From: Sphaerochaeta sp032144095
GTDB lineage: Bacteria; Spirochaetota; Spirochaetia; Sphaerochaetales; Sphaerochaetaceae
Assembly: GCF_032144095.1 (NCBI RefSeq)
Contig: NZ_JAVSNJ010000001.1
Coordinates: 434,001 to 498,000, forward strand
Direction: 5' to 3'
Length of the DNA stretch: 64,000 bases
Under the pieces are notes generated by a model. That model searched no databases. It saw only the letters and a list, made by a program, of their open reading frames with translations, and had not been told where the DNA came from. Within the stretch, counting starts at the first letter, position 1, and every line of letters starts with the position of its first letter. This document shows, piece by piece, positions 8,228 through 16,827 of this stretch. The translations under genes and the position numbers were made by a program.

Positions 8228-8548
8228 TTAGATCCCGAGTGCTTTCTTCAGGGCATCAGCATCACGGACGCCGACAGCCTTGTTTACTACCTTGCCGTCC
8301 TTGTAGAAAAGGAGGGTAGGGATGGACTGGACGCCGAATGTTGCGGCGAGTTCGCCCTCTTCGTCAACGTTGACCTTGCAAATCTTGGCCTGGGTCTCGG
8401 AAATTTCCTTGTCGAGCTTCTCGAGGATGGTACCCTGCATCTTGCAAGGACCACACCAGCTTGCCCAGAAATCCACTACTACGGGAACGGTGCTCTTCAG
8501 GACCTCTGCTTCATATGTCTTCTGTGTTACGTGTTTAATCATTTTCAT
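8228..8548 (-). CDS. trxA: thioredoxin
   Basis: 106 residues. A cytoplasmic dithiol-disulfide carrier that supplies electrons to reductases. The active site is WASWCGPCK around residue 30, followed by the IPTLLFYKDGK block with the cis-proline and AVGVRDADALKKAL at the end. A GGAGATG ribosome site precedes ATG. The gene appears to be a single-gene unit with its own terminator; no thioredoxin reductase is adjacent. Confidence 0.97.
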   Translation of the reverse strand: MKMIKHVTQKTYEAEVLKSTVPVVVDFWASWCGPCKMQGTILEKLDKEISETQAKICKVNVDEEGELAATFGVQSIPTLLFYKDGKVVNKAVGVRDADALKKALGI

Positions 8549-8809
8549 CTCCTACTATCTATACTATACAAACAATTTCTCATGTCGTACAGTAAAAGTA
8601 ATACTTTTATTTGATAATGGCAACTACTTTCAGGGCAAAATAGCTATTCCAACTCCCGCCTCTTTTTGTGGCATCCCCTTATGGCTTGCAAAAAGAATCC
8701 CAGACTGGAACCCTTTATGGGTTTGCTAGGCTAAGGAAGGGCTGTCCTGTGCTATCTTTGATGCATCGGTTGGGCCGTCGGTGTGCCAAACTCCTGAAGC
8801 TGGGGAGGC
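8549..8809. other. 260-bp spacer, nothing clear
   Basis: Between trxA and the alkD-like gene, both on the minus strand. It holds only weak AACCC/GGGTT pairing near 8710-8725 and a likely trxA promoter area near 8560-8620. No gene is supported. Confidence 0.4.
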
Positions 8810-9499
8810 TCAGCGCATGGAGCGCAACACTGCCTTGTCCCCGTCGCTGACCCTAAAGGACTCGATGCTTTTCTGTATAGCCTTTTTTCTCACCTCTTCA
8901 GGGAGTATCCCCTTCTTGAGGTACCCTAGGGTAAGGTCCCTCTGCTTTGCCATGGCGGTTGCAAACACCCAGGCAATACCCATGTTGACATAGTAGTGGT
9001 CGCTCTTGATGGCTGAAAGCAGGCTCAATACCTTCGGGGTATATAGGTCGGTGAGGTAGCAGCACATCAGGGTGATGGTTGCAAACCGGATGTCCCAGGG
9101 GTTTGGGGAGTCCAGATACCGGATGATGGAGGGCCAGTAGCCATCCAGATCCTTTTTGGGTGCGACAAAACTGGAGCTGAGTGCGTCATTGGTGGCCCAG
9201 CTGTCGTTGTAGGGCAGCAGTTTTTCCAGATACGCCAGGGTAGTAGATCTGTCGAGCTTCAGGAGGCCAAACACCTTGAAGGCAAGGATGACCTCCTCAT
9301 AGCAGACGGAAGGGTAGAGAAGAAAATCATCAAGGAAAGCCAGGTCCTCCTGCTTGGCAAACTCCTTTGCCAGGCGGGTGAGGTGAGGGGTCCTGACGCC
9401 CAGGATCTCCCGTTCGCTGATCTTCAGCTTGAGGGAGAACCGGGCATTGGAAGGCTCCTCCAGCGGGGCAAGCCTTCCAAGCAGGATCGCTTGGTTCAT
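8810..9499 (-). CDS. AlkD-like DNA alkylation repair protein (HEAT-like)
   Basis: 229 residues. AlkD-type glycosylases remove 3-methyl- and 7-methyl-purines from DNA through a HEAT-like superhelix. Family marks are LGVRTPHLTRLAKEFAKQ, SVCYEEVILAF, DSWATNDALSSS, PWDIRFATITLMCCYL and YYVNMGIAWVFATAM. The NWATCD-like segment reads DSWATND, keeping the Trp and the Asp. It overlaps the end of the glycerate kinase gene by 4 bp, so it is translated from the same operon although the functions are unrelated. A general DNA alkylation repair annotation is secure; substrate range is not. Confidence 0.85.
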   Translation of the reverse strand: MNQAILLGRLAPLEEPSNARFSLKLKISEREILGVRTPHLTRLAKEFAKQEDLAFLDDFLLYPSVCYEEVILAFKVFGLLKLDRSTTLAYLEKLLPYNDSWATNDALSSSFVAPKKDLDGYWPSIIRYLDSPNPWDIRFATITLMCCYLTDLYTPKVLSLLSAIKSDHYYVNMGIAWVFATAMAKQRDLTLGYLKKGILPEEVRKKAIQKSIESFRVSDGDKAVLRSMR

Positions 9500-10629
9500 A
9501 GTCCCATGCGCTTGAGAAAGCGCATCAGGTTGTCTACGGTCTTCTCCATATCCTGGTGGGCACGGGTCTTGGCAATCTTGAAGTCCACCGCGAGGCGGTT
9601 GATGGAGAAGATGGCACTGACACCCTCTTCGTAGGCTCCCTCGACGTCGTCGGAGATATCCCCAACTACGGCTACAACGGGAACATTGGCCTTCTTTGCC
9701 CTTCTTGCGACACCGATGACAACCTTGCCACGAAGGGACTGGCTGTCGATCTTTCCCTCGCCGGTAAGTACCAGGTCAGCGCTCTTGAGAAGGTTGGCGA
9801 AATTCACGGTATCGAGGACTGTCTCGATGCCCATCTGCAGATGGGAACCGAAGAAGGCGGCCATGCCTCCTCCCATACCACCGGCGGCACCGGAACCTGC
9901 TATAGCCTGCACGTCGATCTTGCAGTCGCGCTTGATAACTTTGGCTAGGCTTTCCAGGTTTGCGTTGAGGATTTGGACCATCTCGGGGTTTGCTCCCTTC
10001 TGGGGCCCGAAAATATAGGCAGCGCCGGTTTTCCCGTAGAAGGGGTTGTCGATGTCACACATGGTGGTGATTGAGACATGCTCCAGGGCCTTGTCGAGGC
10101 CAGAGCAGTCGATCGAGGCAACGGCATTCAGGGTTCCCCCTGTTGGGATGAAGGACTTTCCTGTCTCGTCCCTGAAGATGACACCACAAGCGGCGGCGGC
10201 TCCACAGCCCCCGTCGTTGGTTGCACTTCCTCCGAGCCCTACGATGATCTCCTTGCAGCCACTTCTTGCCGCGTCGAGGATCAATTCGCCTACACCATAG
10301 GTGGTTGTCTTGTCAGGGTAGAGCTCATCTCCTACCAGGGGAAGCCCTGCGCAGGCTGCCATCTCGATGACGGCGGTAGTTTTTTTCACCACCCCATAGA
10401 AGCCTTCCATGTTCTTGCCAAAAGGACCTTGCACGGTCAGGTATTTTTTCTCGCCACCGAGGGCTTGGAGGAATGCGTCGACACTTCCCTCCCCACCATC
10501 TGCGACGGGAATCTGCTTTACCATTGCATCGGGATAGTGGATCTTGATGGCTCTGTCCATGATGCTACAGATCTCTTCGGAACTCATGGTTCCCTTGAAT
10601 GAATCGGGGATCAAGAGGATGTTTTTCAT
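9496..10629 (-). CDS. glycerate kinase (GarK/GlxK family)
   Basis: 377 residues, the normal length. It phosphorylates glycerate with ATP, feeding it into glycolysis. Signatures are the N-terminal PDSFKGTMSSEEIC, PVADGGEGSVDAF, VGLGGSATNDGGCG and VLTGEGKIDSQSLRGK. Members of this family usually make 2-phosphoglycerate. It lies downstream of a GntP permease on the same strand, so the permease may bring in glycerate or gluconate. A hairpin between them may lower downstream expression. ATAGGAGCC before ATG is the ribosome site. Confidence 0.93.
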   Translation of the reverse strand: MKNILLIPDSFKGTMSSEEICSIMDRAIKIHYPDAMVKQIPVADGGEGSVDAFLQALGGEKKYLTVQGPFGKNMEGFYGVVKKTTAVIEMAACAGLPLVGDELYPDKTTTYGVGELILDAARSGCKEIIVGLGGSATNDGGCGAAAACGVIFRDETGKSFIPTGGTLNAVASIDCSGLDKALEHVSITTMCDIDNPFYGKTGAAYIFGPQKGANPEMVQILNANLESLAKVIKRDCKIDVQAIAGSGAAGGMGGGMAAFFGSHLQMGIETVLDTVNFANLLKSADLVLTGEGKIDSQSLRGKVVIGVARRAKKANVPVVAVVGDISDDVEGAYEEGVSAIFSINRLAVDFKIAKTRAHQDMEKTVDNLMRFLKRMGL

Positions 10630-10717
10630 CTTCGGCTCCTATAAAATATCAGCAGCCCTGTATCAGGAGCTGCCAATGTAGTGCATTGTAAAAAAATCCA
10701 GATACGTTTCTGGAAAG

Positions 10718-10743
10718 GTGCCGGAAATTTGCACTTCCGGCAC
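10718..10743 (-). terminator. hairpin between the GntP and glycerate kinase genes
   Basis: GTGCCGGAA, an 8-nt loop, TTCCGGCAC forms a perfect 9-bp stem about 90 bp before the glycerate kinase start. There is no T-tract, so it may be an attenuating or mRNA-stabilising hairpin rather than a terminator. Confidence 0.45.
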
Positions 10744-10754
10744 TTCTGTCAATC

Positions 10755-12131
10755 TTACAGCAAAAATAGGGAAAGAATCCAGATGAAAATCATAGAAGCA
10801 ATACCCATTAACAGGGTTACCATGGTCTGTGTCTTGTATCCATCCTCAGGTTTCATCCCTCCAAAGTTGGTTACCACCCAGAAATAGCTGTCATTGGCAT
10901 GGGAGACAGTCATGGCTCCGGCGCCAATTGCCATAACGGTGAGTACTGCTGCCAAAGGAGTGCTCAGGCCAAGGGCCGCCATCATGGAACCACCTTCCAG
11001 GAAGCTTCCCATGATGCCTGCCGTTGTCGTGATGGCAACAGTTGAGGAACCTTGGGCTGACTTGAGGATTGCTGAGATAAGGAAGGGGAAGAAGATTCCC
11101 ACCATGCTCAACGCTGCAGCATGTTCATTCATGTATCCCACAAACCCTGCACTTGCGATTACCTTTCCCAGGACACCACCGGCTGCGGTGATGAAGAGGA
11201 TCGGGCCGACCACTTTCATGGTATCGGTTGTCATCGAATTGAAGTCACGGATCTTGCCGCTATGCATAAGCAGGATGACGCCGAAAAGCAATCCGACGGT
11301 CAGTGCTATGATGGGGCTGCCGATGAACTTGCTCAGGGCAGCGACGTTTCCTGTCCAGCCGAGGGCGGCAGCAAGGGAGCCAAGAGCCATGCAGAGGATA
11401 GGGATAAGGATCGGGGCAAGGGCCAAAAATCCATTGGGGAGCTTGCCAAAGCTTTTCAGCAATGAATCATAGTCCTGTCCATCCAGGTCTTGGGTCTCAT
11501 CTTCGGCGCTACGGACACGCTTGCCAATGTAGTTTGCATAGAAGTAGGCGATGATCAGGGAGGGAATTGAGACAACTGCACCAAGGACGATTACCATGAA
11601 TAGGTTATCCCCTATGCCAAGGGTGCCAGCAGCTGCAATGGGCCCTGGGGTAGGAGGTATGAATACATGGGAGGTGTACAGGCCGGCGGAGAGGGCAACT
11701 GTCATGGCGACAGAAGAAAACTGGGTTTTCTTTCTCAAAGCCTTTCTGATTGGGTCCAGAATGACAAAGCCACTGTCACAGAACACGGGGATGGATACTA
11801 CCCAACCCATGATTTCCATGGCAAGCTGAGGTCGTTTCTGCCCGACGAGCCGGACAACCATCTCGGCGAGCTTCAGGGCGGCCCCTGTCTTCTCCAGGAT
11901 GGTCCCGATGAGGGCCCCGAGGATGATGACAATACCGATGCTGCTGAAGATGCCACTAAAACCAGAGCCAATGGTAGTGGGGATATCCTTAAGCGGGATA
12001 CCTACTACAATGGCCAGAACGAGTGAGACCCCCATCAGAGCCAGGAAGGGGTTCACATTCCACTTGGAAATTGCCACGATCATGATTGCGATTGCAATGA
12101 TGAACGTAATGATCAATGCTATTCCAGACAT
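10755..12131 (-). CDS. GntP-family gluconate/hydroxyacid permease
   Basis: 458 residues, almost all hydrophobic, with about 12-14 predicted membrane segments as usual for GntP, a family of proton symporters for gluconate and related acids. Typical segments are KWNVNPFLALMGVSL, GSGFSGIFSSIGIVIILG, IPVFCDSGFVIL, LSAGLYTSHVFIPPTPGP and SHANDSYFWVV. AGGAGG precedes ATG, and a possible -10 TATACT stands about 35 bp upstream. The glycerate kinase downstream makes glycerate the most likely cargo, but this is inferred from context only. Confidence 0.93.
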   Translation of the reverse strand: MSGIALIITFIIAIAIMIVAISKWNVNPFLALMGVSLVLAIVVGIPLKDIPTTIGSGFSGIFSSIGIVIILGALIGTILEKTGAALKLAEMVVRLVGQKRPQLAMEIMGWVVSIPVFCDSGFVILDPIRKALRKKTQFSSVAMTVALSAGLYTSHVFIPPTPGPIAAAGTLGIGDNLFMVIVLGAVVSIPSLIIAYFYANYIGKRVRSAEDETQDLDGQDYDSLLKSFGKLPNGFLALAPILIPILCMALGSLAAALGWTGNVAALSKFIGSPIIALTVGLLFGVILLMHSGKIRDFNSMTTDTMKVVGPILFITAAGGVLGKVIASAGFVGYMNEHAAALSMVGIFFPFLISAILKSAQGSSTVAITTTAGIMGSFLEGGSMMAALGLSTPLAAVLTVMAIGAGAMTVSHANDSYFWVVTNFGGMKPEDGYKTQTMVTLLMGIASMIFIWILSLFLL

Positions 12132-12202
12132 ACATTCCTCCTAATGAATTTTTGAGTAGTATATCACGGGGAAAGCAGCATTGGGGGTAAAGTTATAACC
12201 AG

Positions 12203-13660
12203 TTAGCGTCTCCAGAACGCTTTGGTGAAGAGTGCGTAGACAGTAAACAGCTCCAGCCTTCCTACCAGCATCAAAAAGGAACAGACCCATTGAATGGAGG
12301 AGGGGAAGATGCTGAAGTTTCCTGTGGGTCCGACCTGCCCAAACCCGATGCCGATGTTTCCCAGGCAGAGGAATGAGGCGGCAAAGCTGGTGAGCATATC
12401 GACACCGCTGAGGGAAATGAGTACTGACCCCAGGACACCGGTAGCAATGTAGACACCGAAGAAGGTGGAGATCGAGAGCAGGAGCTCCGGCCTCATCGTG
12501 TCCAAGCCAACCCTGATCTGGAAAATACCCTTGGGATGGATCCTCTGGCTGATGTTTGCCTTTGCCATCTTGAACAGGGTTGCAACGCGTACCACCTTGA
12601 TGCCTCCTCCGGCCGAGCCTGCACACCCCCCTACAAAGAAGAGCAGCAGCAATAGCATCTGGGAGAATGCGGGCCAGTTGACATAGTTTGCCGTAGCGAA
12701 CCCGGTGGTGGTGATGATCGAGGCGCTCTGGAAAGCGCTGAAGCGCAGGGATTGCCAGAATCCCCCGTAGGTGTTTGCCCTGCTGAGGGTGATGGCCGAC
12801 AGCAGTGAGACCCCTGTCCATATCCCCAGGTAGACCCGTAGCTCCCCATCCTTCCAGACCGATTTGAGCTTTCCGGCGAATGCCTTGTAGTAGAGGGCGA
12901 AGTTGGCCCCTGCGATCATCATGAAAACTGTCACCACGATGTCGACATATGCACTGCTGAAGGTTCCTATGGAGGAGTTCTTTACACAAAATCCTGCCGC
13001 TGCCATAGTGGAGAAGGTGACGGTGATCGCATCATAGAGGGTGAGTCCCCCAAAGAGGAGCAACACGGTCTCCAGCAGGGAGAACAGCAGGTAGATCAGC
13101 CAAAGGATGGCTGCTGTGGTCTTGATCTTCGGAGTGAGCTTGTCCTTGGTCGGTCCTACTGACTCGGCCCCTACCAGCAGGGTTCCGCTCACCCCAAGGG
13201 CAGGAAGCAAGGCCACGAAGAGCACCACGATGCCCATCCCTCCCAGCCAGTTGGTTTCAGAACGCCAGAAAAGGATCGATTTGGGCAGGCCCTCGATCTC
13301 GGTAAGCACAGTTGCCCCCGTGGTGGTGAATCCACTCATGATCTCAAAGTAGGCACTGCTGTAGTTTATGTAGGCTCCACTTGCTACCAGAGGGATGGCA
13401 CAGATGGCAGTTCCAAGTATCCAGGTGAAGGTTACAAACAGATACCCGTCCCGTGCAGCAAGCTTGTGGGAATCGATGTTCCTGGTAAGGAAAAGGATTG
13501 AGCCGCAGAAGATGGCCATCACCGCATATGCGACAAGGAAGCCCTGCAGGGCAGCCGTCTCATGGAGGTAGAGGGCAATGATGGTGGGAAAAGCCATGAA
13601 GAATCCGAGAACCAGCTGTATGACGGCAAGAAGCCTGAAGTCTTGTTTCCAGTTTATCAT
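12203..13660 (-). CDS. trkH: Trk-type potassium uptake membrane subunit TrkH
   Basis: 485 residues forming the K+-conducting subunit, with four membrane-pore-membrane repeats. Selectivity-filter segments are visible: SGFTTTGATVLTEIEGLP (first), TMAAAGFCVKNSSIGTF (second), TTTGFATANYVNWP (third), and CLGNIGIGFGQVGPTGNF (fourth). It follows trkA with a 5-bp gap, giving a trkA-trkH operon, so the gating subunit is made first. The ribosome site is weak, consistent with coupling to trkA translation. Confidence 0.96.
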   Translation of the reverse strand: MINWKQDFRLLAVIQLVLGFFMAFPTIIALYLHETAALQGFLVAYAVMAIFCGSILFLTRNIDSHKLAARDGYLFVTFTWILGTAICAIPLVASGAYINYSSAYFEIMSGFTTTGATVLTEIEGLPKSILFWRSETNWLGGMGIVVLFVALLPALGVSGTLLVGAESVGPTKDKLTPKIKTTAAILWLIYLLFSLLETVLLLFGGLTLYDAITVTFSTMAAAGFCVKNSSIGTFSSAYVDIVVTVFMMIAGANFALYYKAFAGKLKSVWKDGELRVYLGIWTGVSLLSAITLSRANTYGGFWQSLRFSAFQSASIITTTGFATANYVNWPAFSQMLLLLLFFVGGCAGSAGGGIKVVRVATLFKMAKANISQRIHPKGIFQIRVGLDTMRPELLLSISTFFGVYIATGVLGSVLISLSGVDMLTSFAASFLCLGNIGIGFGQVGPTGNFSIFPSSIQWVCSFLMLVGRLELFTVYALFTKAFWRR

Positions 13661-13665
13661 AGCGG

Positions 13666-15021
13666 CTAACCAAAAAGCTTCTGTATGAAGTCTGTAGAGT
13701 CGCGCGTCCCAGCAACGATTACCGTGTCGCCTTCGTGAAGGACTGAGTGGCCTGTCGGGATAACACTTTTGCCGTTCTTGTCGGTAAGGCCGGCCACAAT
13801 GGCTTTTTTCTTCATGTTTATCTCACTCAACTTCTTTTTGCACACTGCACAGGTACCGTTTATGGAGAATTCAAAGATTTCCAGCTGGCCGTTGAACAGG
13901 CTATGCAGGCTTGCCACATTGGTACCCCGCAAAAAGCGTAGCAACGATTCAACGGTCGTATCGGTTATGGAGATGACCACATCGATATCCAGGTAGGATG
14001 CGAGGCGGGTATAGTTGTTGTTTTGCCTGATCAAGGCCATCGAACGGGAGATGCCGATCCGTTTTGCATAGGAGGCTGTGATGATGTTCAGCTCGTCATT
14101 GTCTGTGAGCGCAATGAGCAGGTCATAGCTGCCCAGCTGCTCTTCCTGCATGATGTCCTCATCGGTGATGTCGGCCTTGATCACCAGCAGTTCAGGAAAT
14201 CGTTCGGAAAACTGGTTGCAGGTATCTTCGTTCTGGTCGACCACGGTTACCTTCGACCTCATCGCCACCGTCATGCGGTTGAGCAGGGCGCGGGTTATGT
14301 TGCTAGCCCCCACCAATACGATCTTAGTAGGTTTCTTCTGGAGCTTGCCTACCGTCTTGAGTATGTCGGTGACCTCCTCCGAGTCCGCTACGATGGAGAG
14401 GGTATCCTTGGGTTCGATGGAGGTGGAGCCGGAAGGGACAAGGACTTTCCCGCCGCGGTTGATCGCAGCAATGACGAAGTCTGCCTTGAGCTTGTTTCGC
14501 ATGTCCATCACCGAGGCCCCGATATAGGGGGAGAAGGGCTCGACATAGAAGTTGTAGAGCAACAACTTGGTATTGCTGAAGCCCAGGACGTTGCTGTATA
14601 CCCCTTGCTCGATGGTGTTGAATATGTAGCGGGCGGCCTCTGCATTGGGATTGACGATGTAGTCGATGCCCAGCAAGCCCTCCTTGAGTCCGTCGGCCCC
14701 GGTATAGATGAGGCTTCTGATGGCTGCAACTGTCTTGGTGTTCTTGAAGGTGGAGGAGACAATCCCGCAGGAGACCAGGTTGATCTCATCGCTATTGGTC
14801 ACTGCTATGAAAGCCTCTGCATTCTCGCAACCGGCCTCGATAAGCTTTGCGATGTCCGTCCCGTTTCCCATGATGCCCAGGCAATCGAGTTTTGCCACTG
14901 CGGTGGCTACACGCTCGTGGGAACTGTCTATGATGACTACGTCCTTTTGCTCTTCTATAAGAAGTTTGGCTAGGCTAAGGCCTCGCCTACCTGCACCAAG
15001 GATGACAATTTTCCTGCTCGT
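13666..15021 (-). CDS. trkA: Trk potassium transporter regulatory subunit TrkA, non-standard start
   Basis: 451 residues if translated from ACG at 15021. TrkA is the cytosolic NAD(H)-binding ring that gates TrkH; it has two RCK domains (N plus C, twice). The first Rossmann motif, KIVILGAGRRGLSLA, and the VVIIDSSHERV strand are needed for function but lie upstream of the first usual start codon (GTG 14898). From the in-frame stop at 15054-15052 down to 14900 there is no ATG, GTG or TTG. An ideal GAGGAG (15033-15028) sits 6 nt before an ACG codon; ATT at 15009 is the other option. Second RCK: TKIVLVGASNITRALLNR. Non-AUG initiation or a base error in the assembly would explain this. Confidence 0.85.
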   Translation of the reverse strand, partial: TSRKIVILGAGRRGLSLAKLLIEEQKDVVIIDSSHERVATAVAKLDCLGIMGNGTDIAKLIEAGCENAEAFIAVTNSDEINLVSCGIVSSTFKNTKTVAAIRSLIYTGADGLKEGLLGIDYIVNPNAEAARYIFNTIEQGVYSNVLGFSNTKLLLYNFYVEPFSPYIGASVMDMRNKLKADFVIAAINRGGKVLVPSGSTSIEPKDTLSIVADSEEVTDILKTVGKLQKKPTKIVLVGASNITRALLNRMTVAMRSKVTVVDQNEDTCNQFSERFPELLVIKADITDEDIMQEEQLGSYDLLIALTDNDELNIITASYAKRIGISRSMALIRQNNNYTRLASYLDIDVVISITDTTVESLLRFLRGTNVASLHSLFNGQLEIFEFSINGTCAVCKKKLSEINMKKKAIVAGLTDKNGKSVIPTGHSVLHEGDTVIVAGTRDSTDFIQKLFG

Positions 15022-15229
15022 ATACTGCTCCTCACATCCCGTGCCTTGCCCTCAGACGGGAGAAATCCCATTTCCCAAACCCTGAGGCAAATGCGCGTGT
15101 TTTCACAAATACCAAGCATACCAGAAAGAAAAGGTTTGCGAAAGTGGGAGGGCTTTGCTGCATGCATTGCAACATATTTGTCCTACTGACAATATATTAG
15201 GCTAATTGCACCTAATTTTTTCAACCCTG

Positions 15230-15258
15230 TTGACAAGAGTTTGGTATTGCCCTATTCT
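15230..15258 (+). promoter_or_regulatory. sigma-70 promoter of tRNA-fMet
   Basis: TTGACA (15230-15235), 17 bp, TATTCT (15253-15258). The start would fall near 15265, about 9 bp before the mature tRNA. Confidence 0.75.
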
Positions 15259-15273
15259 TGGTAAGAAATTCGA

Positions 15274-15346
<73 letters not shown>

Positions 15347-15491
15347 AACAGTTGGTCTGATGAATGGACTATCGATTGTACAAAGGTACACGATAGGACG
15401 GCGATTCCTGATTCTACCAAGTTCTGGCAACTTGTTGAGGCGACAATGGTCGCACGGCGGGTTGCCTTTCTCTTTTGTATGGGGCAATCGT

Positions 15492-16784
15492 TCAATTTTC
15501 AACATACGGCCTGGCATGGAAAGCCTTCCTGATGCCATGGTTCGCCCCCTCCTTCTTCCAGAAGAACTGGGCCCCAAACCGAAACAAAGCTGAGGGATAC
15601 TGTGGCTTGGCCAGCAATTCGACAGCCTGTTGGGGGATTGCCTGCCCGTGGCTCAATGCTTCAGAAGCAAGGTCCAATGCCGCCCTGATGGCCAGGGTGG
15701 AGCTTCCCCACTTTGCAAGTGGTTTGTCCCCCAACCCATGCCTTCCCCCAAGAGCCATCCCACCGCCCCACACAAAGCCCGCCTCCTTGCAGAATTGGGA
15801 AAGGAGTGCCAACACATTGTCCATCTGTGAGGCCTCGGGGAACCCGCAATTGACCAGGGCCACCAGGTGGGGAGCCTTGGTGTCTGGATGCGTTTTTCGA
15901 TGGCTGGAAAGCCTCTCTAGAAAATCTATGACCGGGGCTGGAAGGGTATCGATATAGAGAGGGAAGGCCAGGACCACGAGATCGACCTCAGCGATGGTCG
16001 AGAACAGCAGCCTCTCTGCCTCCTCACCCTTTGGCCTTCCATAGAGTTGGACCGTTTTAGTCCGTATGGCTTCTTGGTTCAGCCTTGAGCAGAGATAGGT
16101 TCCCAGGCAAAAGGAGGTGCTTTGGCTCTTCCTTGGGCTGCCTACCAGGAGCAGGGTCTTTGCAGGGGTTTCCGCTCCTGTGGAAGCATCGAAGGATTTC
16201 CGTCTCTCTAGGTGGTTTGGCAGGGGTTCTGCTCTCGATCCCCCCAATGCCCGATCGATCGAGTTGCCGATCTCCTCGTCACTCTGGGTAGGATAGAACA
16301 GGTAACAACATGCCCTCCTTGCATTGAAGTTGATCGCATTCCTTCCAACCAGATGCCTGAAGATTTGCTCGGCCTGTGGGTCTTCTTTTTCTGCCCACCC
16401 AAATACGCAGAGGTTGGGATAGCTCTTGTACCGCCTCTTGTGGTGCGTCTCCCCCTGGACTTTGCAAAAGAAGGGGGAGAAGTCCTGGATCAGATGGTCC
16501 AGCCCCTGCTTGAGGTGGGAAGAGTAGCCGCCAAAGGTGAGAGGGGTCAGCAGTACCAGCAGGTCGCTTTGGACCATTGCCCTGGCAAGAAGCAGGTTGT
16601 CATCGTTGTTCTTGCAGATGCCTGGGGTTCTGGTCCAGCAACGGAACTCCCCTGCACAGGGAGCTATCGCCATCTTGCTGAGGACAAAGTGTTCTGCCTG
16701 ACGGGTGGAGAGCAGTTGTAGGATCCGAGAGGCCATAGGATCGTTTGGTGACGAGCCATCGAACAGGGAAATCTTCATCTCCAT
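15492..16784 (-). CDS. double-domain NAD(P)H-dependent FMN reductase/flavodoxin-like protein
   Basis: 430 residues made of two flavodoxin-fold units. The first (about 1-190) has the Cys-rich segment APCAGEFRCW...GICKNNDD and the FMN-side stretch LLTPLTFGGYSSHLKQGLDH. The second starts near residue 210 with LLLVGSPRKSQSTSFCLG, the typical GSPR phosphate loop, followed by VVLAFPLYIDTLPAPVIDFL. Such iron-sulfur flavoprotein relatives reduce flavin or quinones in anaerobes. Two fused copies in one chain are less common than a single one. ATG 16778 is an equally good start. No neighbour suggests a specific substrate. Confidence 0.8.
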   Translation of the reverse strand: MEMKISLFDGSSPNDPMASRILQLLSTRQAEHFVLSKMAIAPCAGEFRCWTRTPGICKNNDDNLLLARAMVQSDLLVLLTPLTFGGYSSHLKQGLDHLIQDFSPFFCKVQGETHHKRRYKSYPNLCVFGWAEKEDPQAEQIFRHLVGRNAINFNARRACCYLFYPTQSDEEIGNSIDRALGGSRAEPLPNHLERRKSFDASTGAETPAKTLLLVGSPRKSQSTSFCLGTYLCSRLNQEAIRTKTVQLYGRPKGEEAERLLFSTIAEVDLVVLAFPLYIDTLPAPVIDFLERLSSHRKTHPDTKAPHLVALVNCGFPEASQMDNVLALLSQFCKEAGFVWGGGMALGGRHGLGDKPLAKWGSSTLAIRAALDLASEALSHGQAIPQQAVELLAKPQYPSALFRFGAQFFWKKEGANHGIRKAFHARPYVEN

Positions 16785-16827
16785 TCTCCCACATCTCCTG
16801 CCTGCAATACAGGAGGAGCCTTTCCTT

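Noticed and set aside
12141..12989. 282-codon open frame on the same strand as trkH in another frame
   Set aside because: trkH accounts for this DNA with its selectivity-filter motifs; the alternative frame has no domain.
14023..14973. 316-codon open frame antisense to trkA
   Set aside because: Shadow of the trkA coding sequence, with no ribosome site or domain.
15347..15491. second tRNA or small RNA after tRNA-fMet
   Set aside because: There is an imperfect hairpin near 15369-15396 but no cloverleaf and no clear promoter or terminator.
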